A stretch of 64,000 nt of DNA, from assembly GCA_903813345.2 (NCBI GenBank), contig CAIIXF020000008.1:22178822-22242821 (forward strand). The letters run 5' to 3'. This document shows positions 53,501 through 58,895 of the stretch, one piece after another. Every line of letters starts with the position of its first letter. Positions within the stretch are counted from its first letter, which is position 1. The position numbers were made by a program, and so were the translations under genes. The notes beneath the pieces were generated by a model that saw only the letters and a program-made list of their open reading frames with translations, ran no database searches and was not told where the DNA came from. This DNA is from Owenia fusiformis. Its lineage: Eukaryota > Annelida > Polychaeta > Sabellida > Oweniidae.

Positions 53501-56500
53501 AGTTTTTTTAAATTGGGAGTCAATGGGAGGAAAAAATGGGACTGAAAAAAGTGTTCAGATTGGTAGGTGTTCGGATTAGCCATGTATTCAGATATACAGG
53601 TTTTACTCCATGAGCAAATGTCCCGTGTTAAAAAGTGGTCCATCAGAACAAGTTAAAAAGTGGTCCCCCAGCTATCAATTTTTGTATTCAAAAGCTTGTT
53701 GTTTATATATGAGTACACCATGGCATAATAATAATACTGTATCAAAAAGACAAATTTCATAAAGGTAATGTTTATTGACTGGCAAAATATTCTAGGTATT
53801 TATTAGAAATATGCAACACTGTCGATCAATAAACTCATGGTTTACAAAGCTATACAATTTTCCAAGACAATTCCTGAAATATTTCTTATGAAAACCAGCA
53901 AAAATTCATGACAAAAGCATATATGAATCAATACATTCGCTATCTATTTTTCATTACTTTATCTTGTTATTTATTTTCATGTGGATGTTACTTGATCTTA
54001 TTGAAATTGTTCTGTTGTGTGTGAAGATAAATGTCAAGGGAATATTTTCCCAATATCATTGTTGTTCTACTATGTTATATAGTACCCTCGCAATTGTTAC
54101 AAAATGAAACAATGCAGTAATTAATGTAGCTTACATACCCATATAAAAAAGTATCTGTTCTAATCTGCTAATGTAAACTATGTGCTATACTCACATGTAG
54201 CTAGAATTATTATCCCATCGAACGAAGTTCGGAGGGATATAGGGAACGCCTCCATCCGTCCGTCCGTCCGTCCGTCCGTCCGTACGTACGTACGTCCATA
54301 CTTACTACCGTACGTCCGTCCGTCTGTCCTTCCATCCGGGCAATAACTCAAATACTGTTGGCCCGATTTTGTTCATATTTTGTACACATTTACTCAATGG
54401 GGGTAGAAGTTCTGCTCGAAAACTGATTTTCAAAATGGCCGCTCATTTAAAAATGGCGGCCATTTTAGTGCCGATTTTACATTAATTTAGGTACTGCATA
54501 TAAAACTGTAATAGCAATATGCTATAAATGTAAAAAGGTTATATAGGACATTGATTAAGCTAGAAATGTAGATACAGAAGAACTAAATGGCAGCCATCTT
54601 GAAAAATGGCTGCCTTTACACGTCATTTTACGATTTTTGCTGTAACTTGAAAAGTAGCGGAGCGATTTTGTTCATATTTGGTATGTGAATACTTTATGCA
54701 TGGCACAATGTCTAATGACATTTTTGGTAGTAGGCGGCCATTTTGAAAAATGGCCGCCATTTTTACGTGTGTTATTTAACATTTTTTACTGTGAATCAAA
54801 AAGTAGTGGAGCGATTTTGTTCATATTTGGTATGTGAATACTTTAAGCATGGCCCAATGTCTAATGACATTTTGGGTAGTAGGCGGCCATTTTGAAAAAT
54901 GACCACCATTTTTATGTGTGTTATTTTACATTTTTTACTATAACTCAAAAAGTAGTAGAGCGATTTTGTTCATATTCTATATGTGAATACTATAAGCATG
55001 GCACACTGTCTAATGACAATTTGGGTAGTAGGCGGCCATTTTGAAAAATGGCCACCATTTTTTACGTTTTTTACTATAACTTGAAAAGTAGTGGAGCGAT
55101 TTTGTTCATATTTGATATGTGAATACTTATGCGCCTTGCACACTAACTCATGACACTTCGCGTAGTAGGTGGCCATTTTATTAAATGGCTGTCATTTTTA
55201 CATTTTTACTATAACTCGAAAAGTACATGTATTGGAGCGATTTTGTTCATACTTGATATGTGAATACTTTAAGCATGGCACATTGTCTTTGTCAAACTTT
55301 GGGGAGAAGTCGATCATTTTGAAAAATGGCCACCATTTTTATGTGTGTTATTTTACATTTTTTATTATAATTCAAAAAATTATAGAGCGATTTTGTTCAT
55401 ATTTGATATGTGAATACTCGTAAGGATTGCATACTGTCTTATGGCATTTTGGGTTGTAGGTGGCCATTTTAAAAAATGGCCAGCATTTACATGTACATAT
55501 ATATATGTATGTGTGTGCGATTTTTTAAAAAATTTTATATGTGGCTACTTAAAAGCATATTACTTCTTCTGATGACAACTTGGCTAGTGAGCAACCATTC
55601 TTATGGGTGTTATTTTATGATATTTGCTATTTATTTTGTTTGTAAAAATGGCAGCCATTTCTGTTCGATGTGATTCGCTACACTTTGGCGTTGCCGTTGT
55701 TCTTGTTGGACACTTTAAGGATACTTCTTGGTATGATGGGTGGTTGCTATATTATTTATTGATAACCCATTGAACAAAGTTAGAGTAGTGATAAAGCAAG
55801 GCTGTCTGTCTGTTGGTCCATCCATTCATCTGTCCATCTGTTTGTCTGTCTGGCAATAACTGAAATGGAAGTTGTCAGATTCGGTTTAAATGTCAGAGGC
55901 TGAATGCCTTACATTTGCATAGTACCTTCAAAAATGTAATATTTGATAACACAAATCATTTATGGCTAATGACTTCGAAGTATAAAATCTTAACTCCACA
56001 ATTAATTTCTGAAATGGCATAATGTTATGTTATTTGTTAACCTTTGCATTAGTTCCACTTCGCTTCTTAAAAGAGAGCTTCATTGAATTCATCGTCGAAA
56101 TACGGACAACTTATATATGGTTCCTCTGATGTCATCGCATAGTTAATGAGCATGCATTTAGCATGTGTTCCTTCCAGCTCACTATTAGTTGAAGTAATGA
56201 TCAGCGTGGTAGGTTTGAAATGATTTATGTCCAAGGCTGTCATGGGCATAAGTCGTGGGAGCGGGGCTACTAAACTGTAATATAGTCTGTACTAGGCAGA
56301 GGGTAGTTTATAACTAGAGTCTGCACACAGGGTAGTTATTGATGTAGATTTTGCCTCAGAGAGACAATGCTTTCTGGTTATTATTTTTATTGTAATGTTC
56401 AGAATGCCAAGTTATTAGATGAAATATACAGTACTTTGTTTGGTAGGATTACCTGCTCTATTACTTTTGGTATATTCATGTATATATTATGTGTTTATTA

Positions 56501-56897
56501 TACAAAGAATACTTTATGTAAAGCCTTTGTTGAAAAATGAAATTTTGGTTTGCGTGAAATTTTGTATGTTAGCATCATGAAATTTTGACATCACAGTACT
56601 GTAAAATGATCTTGTATTCAAGTTGTCAGAAATGCTTAAAAATATAATGAATCTTGACTTGAGCCCACTTGACTATCTATGTCTTAAGTAAGCAACCACA
56701 AAATATATAAAATTAAAAAGGCTATTTTTTGCTTTCAGAAAAATATCGGTCAGCAATTTAAACATGATGTGTGTATAAGAAACTTGCCACCATTACTGAG
56801 AAAGAAGAAACCTCAACCAGATGGCGTTTTAGACACTGAGCACTCTGCAGAAGCAACTGGACTTTGTTCTCTGTTCAGCCAAACAAATGGCACTTGA
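9695..56897 (+). CDS. XPO5: Exportin-5 (22 exons, N-terminus outside or missing)
   Basis: Karyopherin of the importin-beta/HEAT-repeat superfamily that exports pre-miRNA hairpins and other structured RNAs from nucleus to cytoplasm with RanGTP. Twenty-two exons join with consistent phases and GT..AG borders into 2,520 nt, about 839 residues plus stop. Landmarks shared with vertebrate XPO5 are IGYPSLENSPRCAYSRLDFDSDEDFN, DPLILSC, VRRHACSILVKICKGYP, QMEKCTLMEAMILIS, ICGINRSQISYCV, IPDYRLRP, ICWPILKQ, LQTHGQ and the basic segment VNEKRKKDAFRKLV. Vertebrate XPO5 is about 1,200 residues, so some 365 N-terminal residues (Ran- and cargo-binding repeats) are absent from this window. Intron 15 (25083-49329) contains an opsin gene on the other strand plus large transposons. 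Four exon borders adjoin minisatellites. Note that the first landmark exceeds no exon: it lies within exon 11075-11165. Confidence 0.93.
9938..10090 (+). mobile_element. Family A element fragment
   Basis: Resembles the family A head: AACGAATGAAGTTTGGTAGG, then a CCATC-rich microsatellite and 'TCAAATACTAGTCGATGG'. Confidence 0.4.
10335..11110 (+). repeat. 70-bp minisatellite carrying the XPO5 exon b splice acceptor, 11 copies
   Basis: Units start at 10335, 10405, 10475, 10545, 10621, 10691, 10761, 10831, 10901, 10971 and 11041. Each has 34 bp of intron end including TGCATTTTAG, then the first 36 nt of the exon (ATTGGCTATCC..AGTCTGGAG). Upstream acceptors reach an in-frame TAA after 13 codons, so only the last copy, continuous with the exon body, is productive. 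Confidence 0.93.
11075..11165 (+). CDS. XPO5: XPO5 exon b
   Basis: IGYPSLENSPRC, then AYSRLDFDSDEDFNSFFS. The acceptor lies in the last copy of the 70-bp repeat. Donor TCAC|GTAAGT, ends phase 1. Confidence 0.92.
11559..11684 (+). CDS. XPO5: XPO5 exon c
   Basis: Acceptor AACTGTAG; RCRAEIAEVVRAATMLMPGD to QLDVGE; donor GAAG|GTATCA, phase 1 to 1. The alternative AG seven bases downstream gives a stop, so this border is preferred. Confidence 0.9.
11834..12000 (+). CDS. XPO5: XPO5 exon d
   Basis: GSESGHCNLKSPSYIQWDAV to LLQATLQYQTE. Phase 1 to 0, donor GAG|GTGAGT. Matches the vertebrate 'FSPSFVQWEAMTLFLES' region. Confidence 0.93.
12001..13775. other. XPO5 intron, no recognisable element
   Basis: 1.8 kb of unique-looking AT-rich sequence. 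No gene, hairpin or repeat stood out. Confidence 0.4.
13776..13871 (+). CDS. XPO5: XPO5 exon e
   Basis: DPLILSCLLSCVSALFAYIK to LPQVLDK, 32 codons, phase 0 to 0, acceptor TATTTCAG, donor AAG|GTAAGA. Confidence 0.94.
14234..14365 (+). CDS. XPO5: XPO5 exon f
   Basis: IFHAAVFNIGSQTKATRSRG, then VKNVRRHACSILVKICKGYP. 44 codons, phase 0 to 0, donor CTT|GTAAGC. The VRRHAC segment is strongly conserved in XPO5. Confidence 0.95.
14665..14771 (+). CDS. XPO5: XPO5 exon g
   Basis: PAFEQLYAHVKKISSD to QMEKCTLMEAMILI-S. Acceptor GTTTTCAG, donor ATCAG|GTATGG, ends phase 2. A 45-bp minisatellite starts about 15 bp after the donor. Confidence 0.94.
14787..14990 (+). repeat. 45-bp tandem repeat just inside the intron after exon g
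   Basis: About 4.5 copies of a unit with TATATGAAGGGATTGTG and CAGGACTTAATATGAAGGG. Because 45 is a multiple of three it stays open in one frame (repeating NMKGPYMKGLCMSGL), but no splice logic supports a protein. Confidence 0.85.
15437..15529 (+). CDS. XPO5: XPO5 exon h
   Basis: (S)NEIKSFTKQSAFIAEILTP to MWLSDVLT. Phase 2 to 2, acceptor TTTATAG, donor ACACA|GTGAGT. Confidence 0.92.
15553..16258 (+). mobile_element. HINE/Helentron-like element, family A (copy 2, well preserved)
   Basis: Head ATTATCCCACCGAACGAAG, CCGTCYGTCC microsatellite, repeats of 'ATAACTCAAATACC' and AAAATGGCGGCCATTTT, tail TTCGGTGGGATTTACTACTC..GAGTTGCTG then TTTTTCTAGT. Head and tail form a subterminal inverted repeat (CCCACCGAAC / GTTCGGTGGG). 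The tail has a short hairpin (GCTACTC...GAGTTGC type) about 7 bp before CTAGT, as in Helitrons/Helentrons. Class assignment is inferred. Confidence 0.65.
16537..16636 (+). CDS. XPO5: XPO5 exon i
   Basis: (H)AFSSPEKFMTYIGLDQAPV to ICGINRSQ. Phase 2 to 0, acceptor TTTCCAG, donor CAA|GTAAGA. Confidence 0.93.
16975..17040 (+). CDS. XPO5: XPO5 exon j
   Basis: ISYCVNTILAVLKRSKGPVD-ME, 22 codons, phase 0 to 0, acceptor GTTTCAG, donor GAG|GTATTA. Confidence 0.93.
17041..17711. other. XPO5 intron with degraded inverted copy of the GGCCCGTAGCCAGG MITE
   Basis: Around 17280-17445 the sequence contains CCTGGCTATGGGCCTGAC and related blocks like the intact MITE at 18526-18731. The rest has nothing recognisable. 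Confidence 0.4.
17712..17827 (+). CDS. XPO5: XPO5 exon k
   Basis: TAVQGGFVSQPVADGPQFMN to FLQNLFALL-K. Phase 0 to 2, acceptor GCATTTAG, donor CAA|GTGAGT. Confidence 0.92.
18526..18731. mobile_element. 206-bp MITE with CAGGCCCGTAGCCAGG inverted ends
   Basis: The terminal inverted repeats CAGGCCCGTAGCCAGG / CCTGGCTACGGGCCTG are flanked by ACAAG on both sides (possible 5-bp target duplication, 18521-18525 and 18732-18736). The interior is C-run rich. It ends 22 bp before the XPO5 exon l acceptor border. Confidence 0.8.
18754..18854 (+). CDS. XPO5: XPO5 exon l
   Basis: (K)IQNCLWAPAYLAKRHPEF to EKQAIL-G. Phase 2 to 1, acceptor TTTTTCTTAG, donor CTGG|GTAAGC. Aligns to 'RTHNTLYAPEMLAK..EKSAILG' of vertebrate XPO5. 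Confidence 0.92.
20416..20989. mobile_element. mariner-like MITE, CAGTGGGG ends, TA-flanked
   Basis: Ends CAGTGGGGATC and (inverted) CAGTGGGGGAC lie between TA dinucleotides. An internal inverted pair built on CTCCCAGAATGCAACAT spans 20656-20773. Part of the same inner sequence recurs at about 58468-58500. Confidence 0.5.
21050..21430 (+). repeat. Degenerate ~115-bp tandem repeat
   Basis: Four diverged units with 'ACATCTAAATTA...AATGATGAAAACCTAC...TATACCTTTGACATT'. Confidence 0.5.
23640..23736 (+). CDS. XPO5: XPO5 exon m
   Basis: GIQPPCVDNTEMANCKNPLE to NTHDN. Phase 1 to 2, acceptor GTTTTTTAG, donor ATTG|GTAAAT. Confidence 0.9.
24164..24300 (+). CDS. XPO5: XPO5 exon n
   Basis: (C)YHVLGNAGQCLGYQFYM to DHIPDYRLRPII-R. 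Phase 2 to 1, acceptor GTTTTGCAG, donor ATAC|GTATCC. The NIPDYRLRP motif is diagnostic. Confidence 0.95.
24938..25082 (+). CDS. XPO5: XPO5 exon o
   Basis: (R)QFMKPYIYHCPAVCHRNAV to MSDQMER-G. Phase 1 to 2, acceptor CATGACAG, donor CGTGG|GTAAGT. A family B repeat array begins about 20 bp after the donor. Confidence 0.92.
25103..27375 (+). mobile_element. HINE-like family B composite array (AGCTCACATGGTGAGCT head)
   Basis: The head ATTAGCTCACATGGTGAGC is palindromic and followed by a CCGTCTGTC microsatellite. Then come about seven tandem units of roughly 330-350 bp starting GTGGCACGTTTTAAAACCTC (about 25196, 25546, 25874, a truncated one near 26029, 26372, 26715, 27050). Most include AAAATGGCCGCCATTTTTGT. 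The last units are the most diverged. Confidence 0.75.
27376..30027. other. Intronic stretch with short repeats only
   Basis: A perfect 53-bp direct duplication lies at about 28015-28119. GGGTTTTTATAACA-like words recur at 28640-28950. No gene seen. Confidence 0.4.
28015..28119 (+). repeat. 53-bp perfect direct duplication
   Basis: The block GAAATGTAGGCTGTTATTGC... occurs twice in tandem with no visible difference. Confidence 0.8.
30028..31004 (-). mobile_element. mariner-family element, 977 bp, internally deleted
   Basis: Perfect 26-27-bp terminal inverted repeats beginning CAGGGTGACAAAAAAAACTG, flanked by TA on both sides (30026-30027, 31005-31006), the mariner target. The minus strand carries an N-terminal helix-turn-helix piece and a C-terminal catalytic piece in different frames. 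Confidence 0.92.
30185..30881 (-). pseudogene. mariner transposase, broken, middle missing
   Basis: 30881-30534 reads MSTVAQILIMPWTTEEK and an HTH-like region ending near GTVKPTKKK. 30537-30187, in another frame, reads WFQQDGATPHTS and PPHSPDLNPPDFYLGYLKDN. The second catalytic Asp is in QQDG and the last Asp in NPPDF, about 42 residues between them by my count, near the DD41D group. The first catalytic Asp segment is absent, and the joint between pieces is a frame change, so it is not functional. Confidence 0.85.
31330..31603 (-). mobile_element. tRNA-derived SINE
   Basis: On the minus strand from 31603 the sequence starts GGTAGCCGGGTTGGCCTAGTGG (box A within TGGCCTAGTGG). It reaches a box B GGGTTCAAACCC at about 31510-31521, then a non-tRNA body with GCTAAGGCTGGCGCTGGC. 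Long A-to-B spacing and the attached body indicate a SINE, not a tRNA gene. Confidence 0.65.
32300..32782 (+). mobile_element. Family A element (copy 3, 5' diverged)
   Basis: CTGTCCAGTCGATAAATCAAATACTG near the start, several 'AAAATGGCCACCATTT' blocks, and the tail CTTTGGCGTTGCTGTTATCTAGTT. Confidence 0.55.
32990..33519. mobile_element. 530-bp TA-flanked foldback MITE
   Basis: The ends AGGGTGGTC-AAAAAAAGTGAACC, then CCTGCAAC, are inverted at 33490-33519 next to TA. Further inside, blocks such as TAGAG-AAGGTCTAAAATTTTTGTTG are also inverted, so most of the element can fold on itself. Confidence 0.75.
34846..36306 (+). mobile_element. HINE-like family C element, copy 1
   Basis: The head contains the palindrome TTGAACGAAGTTCAA then CAGACTCCAGAT, followed by a GGATAGGATAGGAAGGA microsatellite (about 34970-35140). 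The body has CGCCATAACTTCGGAACCGG-type blocks repeated. The tail is the hairpin AGACTCCAGATTTACATCTG, then GAGTCTAATA. Head/tail subterminal inversion and a microsatellite core are HINE-like; class inferred. Confidence 0.6.
36307..37017. repeat. Diverged family C fragment between the two copies
   Basis: Includes TTTGACCTAATTTCCGAGCA and related words found in both flanking copies, but no complete head or tail. Confidence 0.4.
37018..38960 (+). mobile_element. HINE-like family C element, copy 2 (longer)
   Basis: Same head (ACGAGTTCAATTTCAGACTC), purine microsatellite (37130-37310), body with three AACCGGAAGTCGGAT blocks, and hairpin tail ACTCCAGATTTCATCTGGAG. Confidence 0.6.
38961..41889. other. 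Interior of piggyBac-like element, no intact gene
   Basis: Only short open frames without recognisable similarity. Repeated 'CAATCAGTCATTTAAATCATTTA' type segments occur at 41430-41790. Confidence 0.4.
41890..42260 (+). pseudogene. piggyBac transposase C-terminus relic
   Basis: One frame reads LDFHMAFVASLVVDIHH, a stop, then a Cys-rich end CSDKDAGKRRKCRN, AKCAKGFHLDCC, RHHVC and stop. This resembles the 'DFH..L..SL' helix and C-terminal zinc finger of piggyBac transposases. The helix segment also occurs once more at about 41905 (LDFHLAVIASL), a partial duplication. No catalytic core found. Confidence 0.5.
43375..43490 (+). repeat. ~28-bp tandem repeat, four copies
   Basis: Unit ACTATTACGTGACTGTATTG plus TACTGAAG, with small variants. 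Confidence 0.8.
43640..43960 (+). repeat. Degenerate ~60-bp tandem repeat
   Basis: About five units containing AAGTCATTGATGCATTGGCT and ATATGACTTCATCCATGA. Confidence 0.65.
44169..44458 (-). CDS. Opsin exon 4
   Basis: GAFILSWSPYAIVSLWAAIG, Schiff-base Lys in AVLAKSAIVW, NPIIYVVMNKKF, tail to HDIDGIELS and a TAG stop. Acceptor TCTCTTTCAG. Confidence 0.93.
44169..47031 (-). CDS. Opsin, group 4 (neuropsin/peropsin-like), complete
   Basis: Seven-transmembrane light-sensing GPCR of 357 residues from four exons (47031-46603, 45466-45227, 44792-44678, 44458-44169), intron phases 0, 0, 1. It carries the retinal-binding Lys of TM7 in LPAVLAKSAIVWNPIIY, disulfide Cys in KAGCDWNGF and TSCSVNW, E181 (LEGANTSC) as probable counterion with Asn at the position of bovine E113, DRF instead of DRY, and NPIIY followed by NKKF. 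HRWIFGKAGC, SWSPYAIVSLWAAIG and SIPP...VLPAVLAKSA look closest to neuropsin (Opn5); peropsin is the alternative. CSC in the tail may be palmitoylated, and the N-terminus has N-glycosylation sites. The gene is inside XPO5 intron 15 on the opposite strand. A TATATA-type box about 75 bp upstream of the ATG is weak promoter evidence. Confidence 0.92.
44678..44792 (-). CDS. Opsin exon 3
   Basis: VRRTTRGFSFRRTKMRSVNM to AFMIGIMM. Third intracellular loop and start of TM6. The acceptor TTACTTTGAAG is weak but keeps phase; donor ATGG|GTAATT, phase 1. Confidence 0.85.
45227..45466 (-). CDS. Opsin exon 2
   Basis: 80 codons, ISHKCALILVVFCGS to YSYLRIFFH. Contains TM4, the second extracellular loop and TM5. 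Acceptor TTTGTTTCAG, donor CAT|GTAAGT. Confidence 0.92.
45940..46454 (+). mobile_element. Family A element (copy 4) in opsin intron 1
   Basis: Head GAGGATATAGAAAAGGC and CCATCCGTCTG, body with ATAACTCAAATACC and 'AAATGGCCACCATTT', tail TTCGGTGGGATTTGCTACTC then GTTTTCTAGT. Confidence 0.65.
46603..47031 (-). CDS. Opsin exon 1
   Basis: 143 codons, MDTTQTIFVNFSPI to VKAPEER. Contains TM1-TM3 and DRF. Donor AGG|GTGAGT, phase 0. Confidence 0.92.
47479..48190 (+). mobile_element. Family A element (copy 5)
   Basis: Head TTATCCCACCAAACAAAG, (CTGT)n microsatellite at 47521-47555, tail GATGGGATATGCTTCTCTGG..GTTGCTGTTTTTCTAGT. It lies about 450 bp upstream of the opsin start. Confidence 0.65.
48191..49329. 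other. End of the 24-kb intron, nothing recognised
   Basis: AT-rich. A short CAGTAAAACCTTTCTAAG near 48800 resembles the end of the MITE at 53088. Confidence 0.35.
49330..49418 (+). CDS. XPO5: XPO5 exon p
   Basis: (G)VLEDANPESKEVLDDMLT to REYIDLI. Phase 2 to 1, acceptor TTTTTCAG, donor ATTG|GTAAGT. Matches 'ENPESQEMLEEQLVRMLTREVMD'-type region of vertebrates. Confidence 0.9.
49427..50022 (+). repeat. 61-bp minisatellite starting 9 bp after the exon p donor, ~10 copies
   Basis: Units start near 49427, 49488, 49549, 49610, 49671, 49732, 49793, 49854, 49915 and 49976. They contain GTGTCACACCATTACATCTA and TGTCATATTCTGAATATGTG with few differences. The units do not contain the splice donor. Confidence 0.95.
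50334..50491 (+). CDS. XPO5: XPO5 exon q
   Basis: (A)TICHSRRKDASSDDNTMES to ELGQLALQDE. Acceptor TTTGTTTCAG, donor GAG|GTAGTT. This donor, the first of several repeated ones, is chosen because only it keeps phase 0 into exon r. Later donors either shift frame or pass a TAG. Confidence 0.85.
50435..50965 (+). repeat. 119-bp tandem repeat carrying the 3' end and donor of XPO5 exon q
   Basis: Copies start at 50435, 50554, 50673, 50792 and 50911 (last one diverged, donor lost). Each includes GGTACACAGAAAGATGATTC, CTGGGCCAACTTGCATTGC, AAGATGAG|GTAGTT and AAGTTTGTGAAATAAAAAG. Period 119 is not a multiple of three. Confidence 0.95.
51043..51147 (+). CDS. XPO5: XPO5 exon r
   Basis: AICSSMVLCAFNALNWNDTT to INICWPILKQ, 35 codons, phase 0 to 0, acceptor CTTTTTCAG, donor CAG|GTACAA. 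Confidence 0.93.
51551..51691 (+). CDS. XPO5: XPO5 exon s
   Basis: LVHNQQVSSEAACRLFAMIL, GLQTHGQHEGNQATLI to AYELL, 47 codons, phase 0 to 0, donor TTG|GTACAT. Confidence 0.93.
51856..52199. mobile_element. 344-bp MITE with ~40-bp inverted ends and TTA duplication
   Basis: GGGGCAACATCAAAATATC at the left and GGGGAAGCTTCAAAATATC (inverted) at the right. The similarity continues through TGTCTGATAGGA. TTA flanks both sides. Confidence 0.75.
52369..52437 (+). CDS. XPO5: XPO5 exon t
   Basis: LPVFPGVSEVLLKVPNTTDA-KIK, 23 codons, phase 0 to 0, acceptor AAATTTCAG, donor AAG|GTTGGT. Confidence 0.85.
52854..52952 (+). CDS. XPO5: XPO5 exon u
   Basis: DFNNKLTNVTPQKPVNEKRK, KDAFRKLVDNIIG, 33 codons, phase 0 to 0. 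Matches 'DCKLL..QKVADKRRKDQFKRLIAGCIG'. Confidence 0.92.
53088..53608. mobile_element. MITE with CAGTAAAACCTGT ends (pogo/Tigger-type?)
   Basis: CAGTAAAACCTGT after TA on the left; the reverse complement with one mismatch on the right. Interior repeats include TTAGGAGGTGTTCA. Superfamily is inferred from the end sequence only. Confidence 0.5.
54207..55709 (+). mobile_element. HINE/Helentron-like family A element (copy 6, longest)
   Basis: Head ATTATTATCCCATCGAACG, (CCGT)n/(ACGT)n microsatellite 54255-54330, then five or more ~130-180-bp internal units each with GCGGCCATTTTGAAAAATGG and AGTAGTGGAGCGATTTTGTT. The tail is CTACACTTTGGCGTTGCCG; the terminal CTAG is lost. Confidence 0.7.
55760..55960 (+). 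mobile_element. Family A element fragment
   Basis: GATAACCCATTGAACAAAG head and CTGTCTGTCTGTTGGTCC microsatellite, then diverges. Confidence 0.4.
56739..56897 (+). CDS. XPO5: XPO5 exon v (last coding exon)
   Basis: KNIGQQFKHDVCIRNLPPLL then RKKKPQPDGVLDTEHSAEAT, ending CSLFSQTNGT and TGA. Acceptor TTGCTTTCAG. Matches the 'GEQFRKEVHIKNLPSLFKKTKP' end of vertebrate XPO5. Confidence 0.93.
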   Translation, partial: KNIGQQFKHDVCIRNLPPLLRKKKPQPDGVLDTEHSAEATGLCSLFSQTNGT

Positions 56898-56974
56898 CCT
56901 TTGACTTAATAATTTGGCATATTTGCCATTTATTATTGATGGAAATTTTAATAGAGGATTTTTATAGCATTGAC

Positions 56975-57310
56975 GAATCACCAAATTAAATGTTCCTCCA
57001 GTTAAAGCAATTTACAGTTTGTGAAAGAATGACAAATGAAATGTATGAAATGACCTAGAATGTTTTATTTTCCATAGATATTACATGTAACTTCTTGAAT
57101 ATATAAGTTATCCAAATTAAATGTTTCTCCAGATAATTTACATTTTGTAAAAGAATCACTAATGAAATGTATGAAATGAGCTACAATTATTTATTTTCCA
57201 TAAATATAACATGTAACTTCTTTAATGCATATTAAAAGAATCAATATAATAATGAAATGAGCTGCTATGTTTTCAGTGTAAATATAATTCATGTATGTAA
57301 CTTCTTTTAA
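56975..57310 (+). repeat. ~130-bp tandem duplication in the probable XPO5 3' UTR, with ATTAAA signals
   Basis: CCAAATTAAATGTTCCTCCA and ATGAAATGTATGAAATGA..TTTATTTTCCAT..ACATGTAACTTCTT occur twice, with a third partial copy. ATTAAA at 56985-56990 and its repeat near 57116 could be polyadenylation signals. Confidence 0.6.
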
Positions 57311-57651
57311 AAGTTTAACAGAAACAAAGTAGCCTACCAAAAGTGAAATGATTAAAAAACTTTACAACTAAAGGAATTGTACTGAATCTTAACTCTGATA
57401 AAAGTAAAACATCTAATGCAATTCTTTGTGTTCTTTTGGTGTTACCTTATCAATTTATCCTTGGCTTGCCTTCTTCAATACCTCTCTATCTTTCTTTTTA
57501 GCGCGAGAACTTTCAAATTGAATCAAAGACATGGTTTTCGTTCAACTACTTCCGGGTCCTCCGACTATCAGACTATTGATGCTCCATACTGAGCACTAAA
57601 AAAGTTCTCACTTTTTTCATGCTATAATAATAAGTAATGTATATATATAAT

Positions 57652-57819
57652 TTTTAAATTTCTTGTTCGCTGTGAAGGAGCAGTTTCAAATGTGAAATAC
57701 ATTAAGAATTTAAGATTTATAATAGGCCTACATGTATATCTTTTATTTTACAACTACACATTAGAAAAGAATTTCACAATTGAAACTGCTCCATCACAGC
57801 GGACAAGAAATTTAAACAT
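57652..57819. repeat. Inverted repeat (hairpin), ~48-bp arms
   Basis: The arm 57652-57699 (AAATTTCTTGTTCGCTGTGA, AGGAGCAGTTTCAAATGTGA) is inverted with few mismatches at 57771-57819, loop about 71 bp. Most likely a MITE. Confidence 0.75.
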
Positions 57820-58149
57820 TATTTTTTACTAAACAAATAAACCAAGGATTGAAAGAATCTTACCATTGCATCAATGGAGATTTGGCCCAAGTTTTTTTTA
57901 ATTTTAGAAAGTCATGGAAAATGATTTAAATGACAACCTGTATAAATCAAAGTTATTATTGTGGAAAACTTCTCTGAATTCAAATATGCTATTAAAAAGA
58001 AAGAAAAGAAAGAAAACTCTATTGAGCTTTGGACAAACTGTCTCACCTGAAACACACACAGACTGACTGATGGGGCTGATAACAGGCCTCACTGAACAAG
58101 CCAGTGCAAATAAAGATATCAGTGGGAGCTGAATACAGTGGAACTCATT

Positions 58150-58445
58150 TAAACATAAAAATACCAGCAGGAACTGAACATCACGGACCTCATACACACA
58201 TAAAGATACCAGGAGGAGCTGAACACCATGGCCCTCATACACACAGTAGGAGCTGAACACCATGGACCACATACACACATACAAATACCGACCATGGACC
58301 TCATACACACATAAAGATACCAGTAGGAGCTGAACAAGATGGACCACATACACGCGTAAAAATACCAGCAGGAACTGAACACCATGGGCCTCATTACATA
58401 CACACATAAAAATACCAGTTGCTGAACACCATGGACAACATACAC
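58150..58445. repeat. Minisatellite, ~45-bp unit
   Basis: About six or seven diverged units of CAGGAGGAGCTGAACACCAT, GGACCTCATACACACATAAA and GATAC. The open minus-strand frames across it are repeat artefacts. Confidence 0.8.
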
Positions 58446-58874
58446 ATATCTGGAAAGAATATCAATGTTGCATTCTGGGAGCCAATCCTTCTTGTGAGAT
58501 TCCAATATGGTCCTGTAAGCCTTATATGGATATATCACATGTTTGCCGCGTGACCCAATACTTACACCAAGAGTACTTCATGTACTTTGCTCGGGTCTCT
58601 AATGAACTTTGGGAGATCCCCCCCTTTTGCAAGGGGATTCCCCAGTTTTGATCAACCGATCATTTTGATTTACCATCAGTGTTACTCTAATAGGGTTATC
58701 ATTTAGAAATCACAGAGAATACTATGTTAGAAATATACTATCAAAATATTCGATGAATAAATTTTATGCAATATCCATAGAATAAACCTTTTTCTCAGCA
58801 AAATACAAGGAGCAAAATATATAGTGCCAACTTCTCCAGAGAATGATCACACCAAATAAGTCTTTATCCGGGCA

Positions 58875-58895
58875 TTTCAAAGATGGCCGCGCCCT
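58875..58895 (+). promoter_or_regulatory. YY1-like site upstream of ABCB10
   Basis: AAAGATGGCCGCGCCC, close to the YY1 core, about 140 bp before the ATG. YY1 sites are common in promoters of mitochondrial-protein genes. Inference only. Confidence 0.3.

Larger units (their letters stand above)
52953..56738. other. Last XPO5 intron, filled by transposon sequence
   Basis: Contains a MITE (53088-53608), a long family A element (54207-55709) and a family A fragment (55760-55960). No exon recognised. Confidence 0.5.

Noticed and set aside
57904-58538. Two overlapping minus-strand open frames of 130-167 codons
   Set aside because: They cross a ~45-bp minisatellite; low-complexity VFSSYWYLYVCM repeats, no family similarity or splice context.
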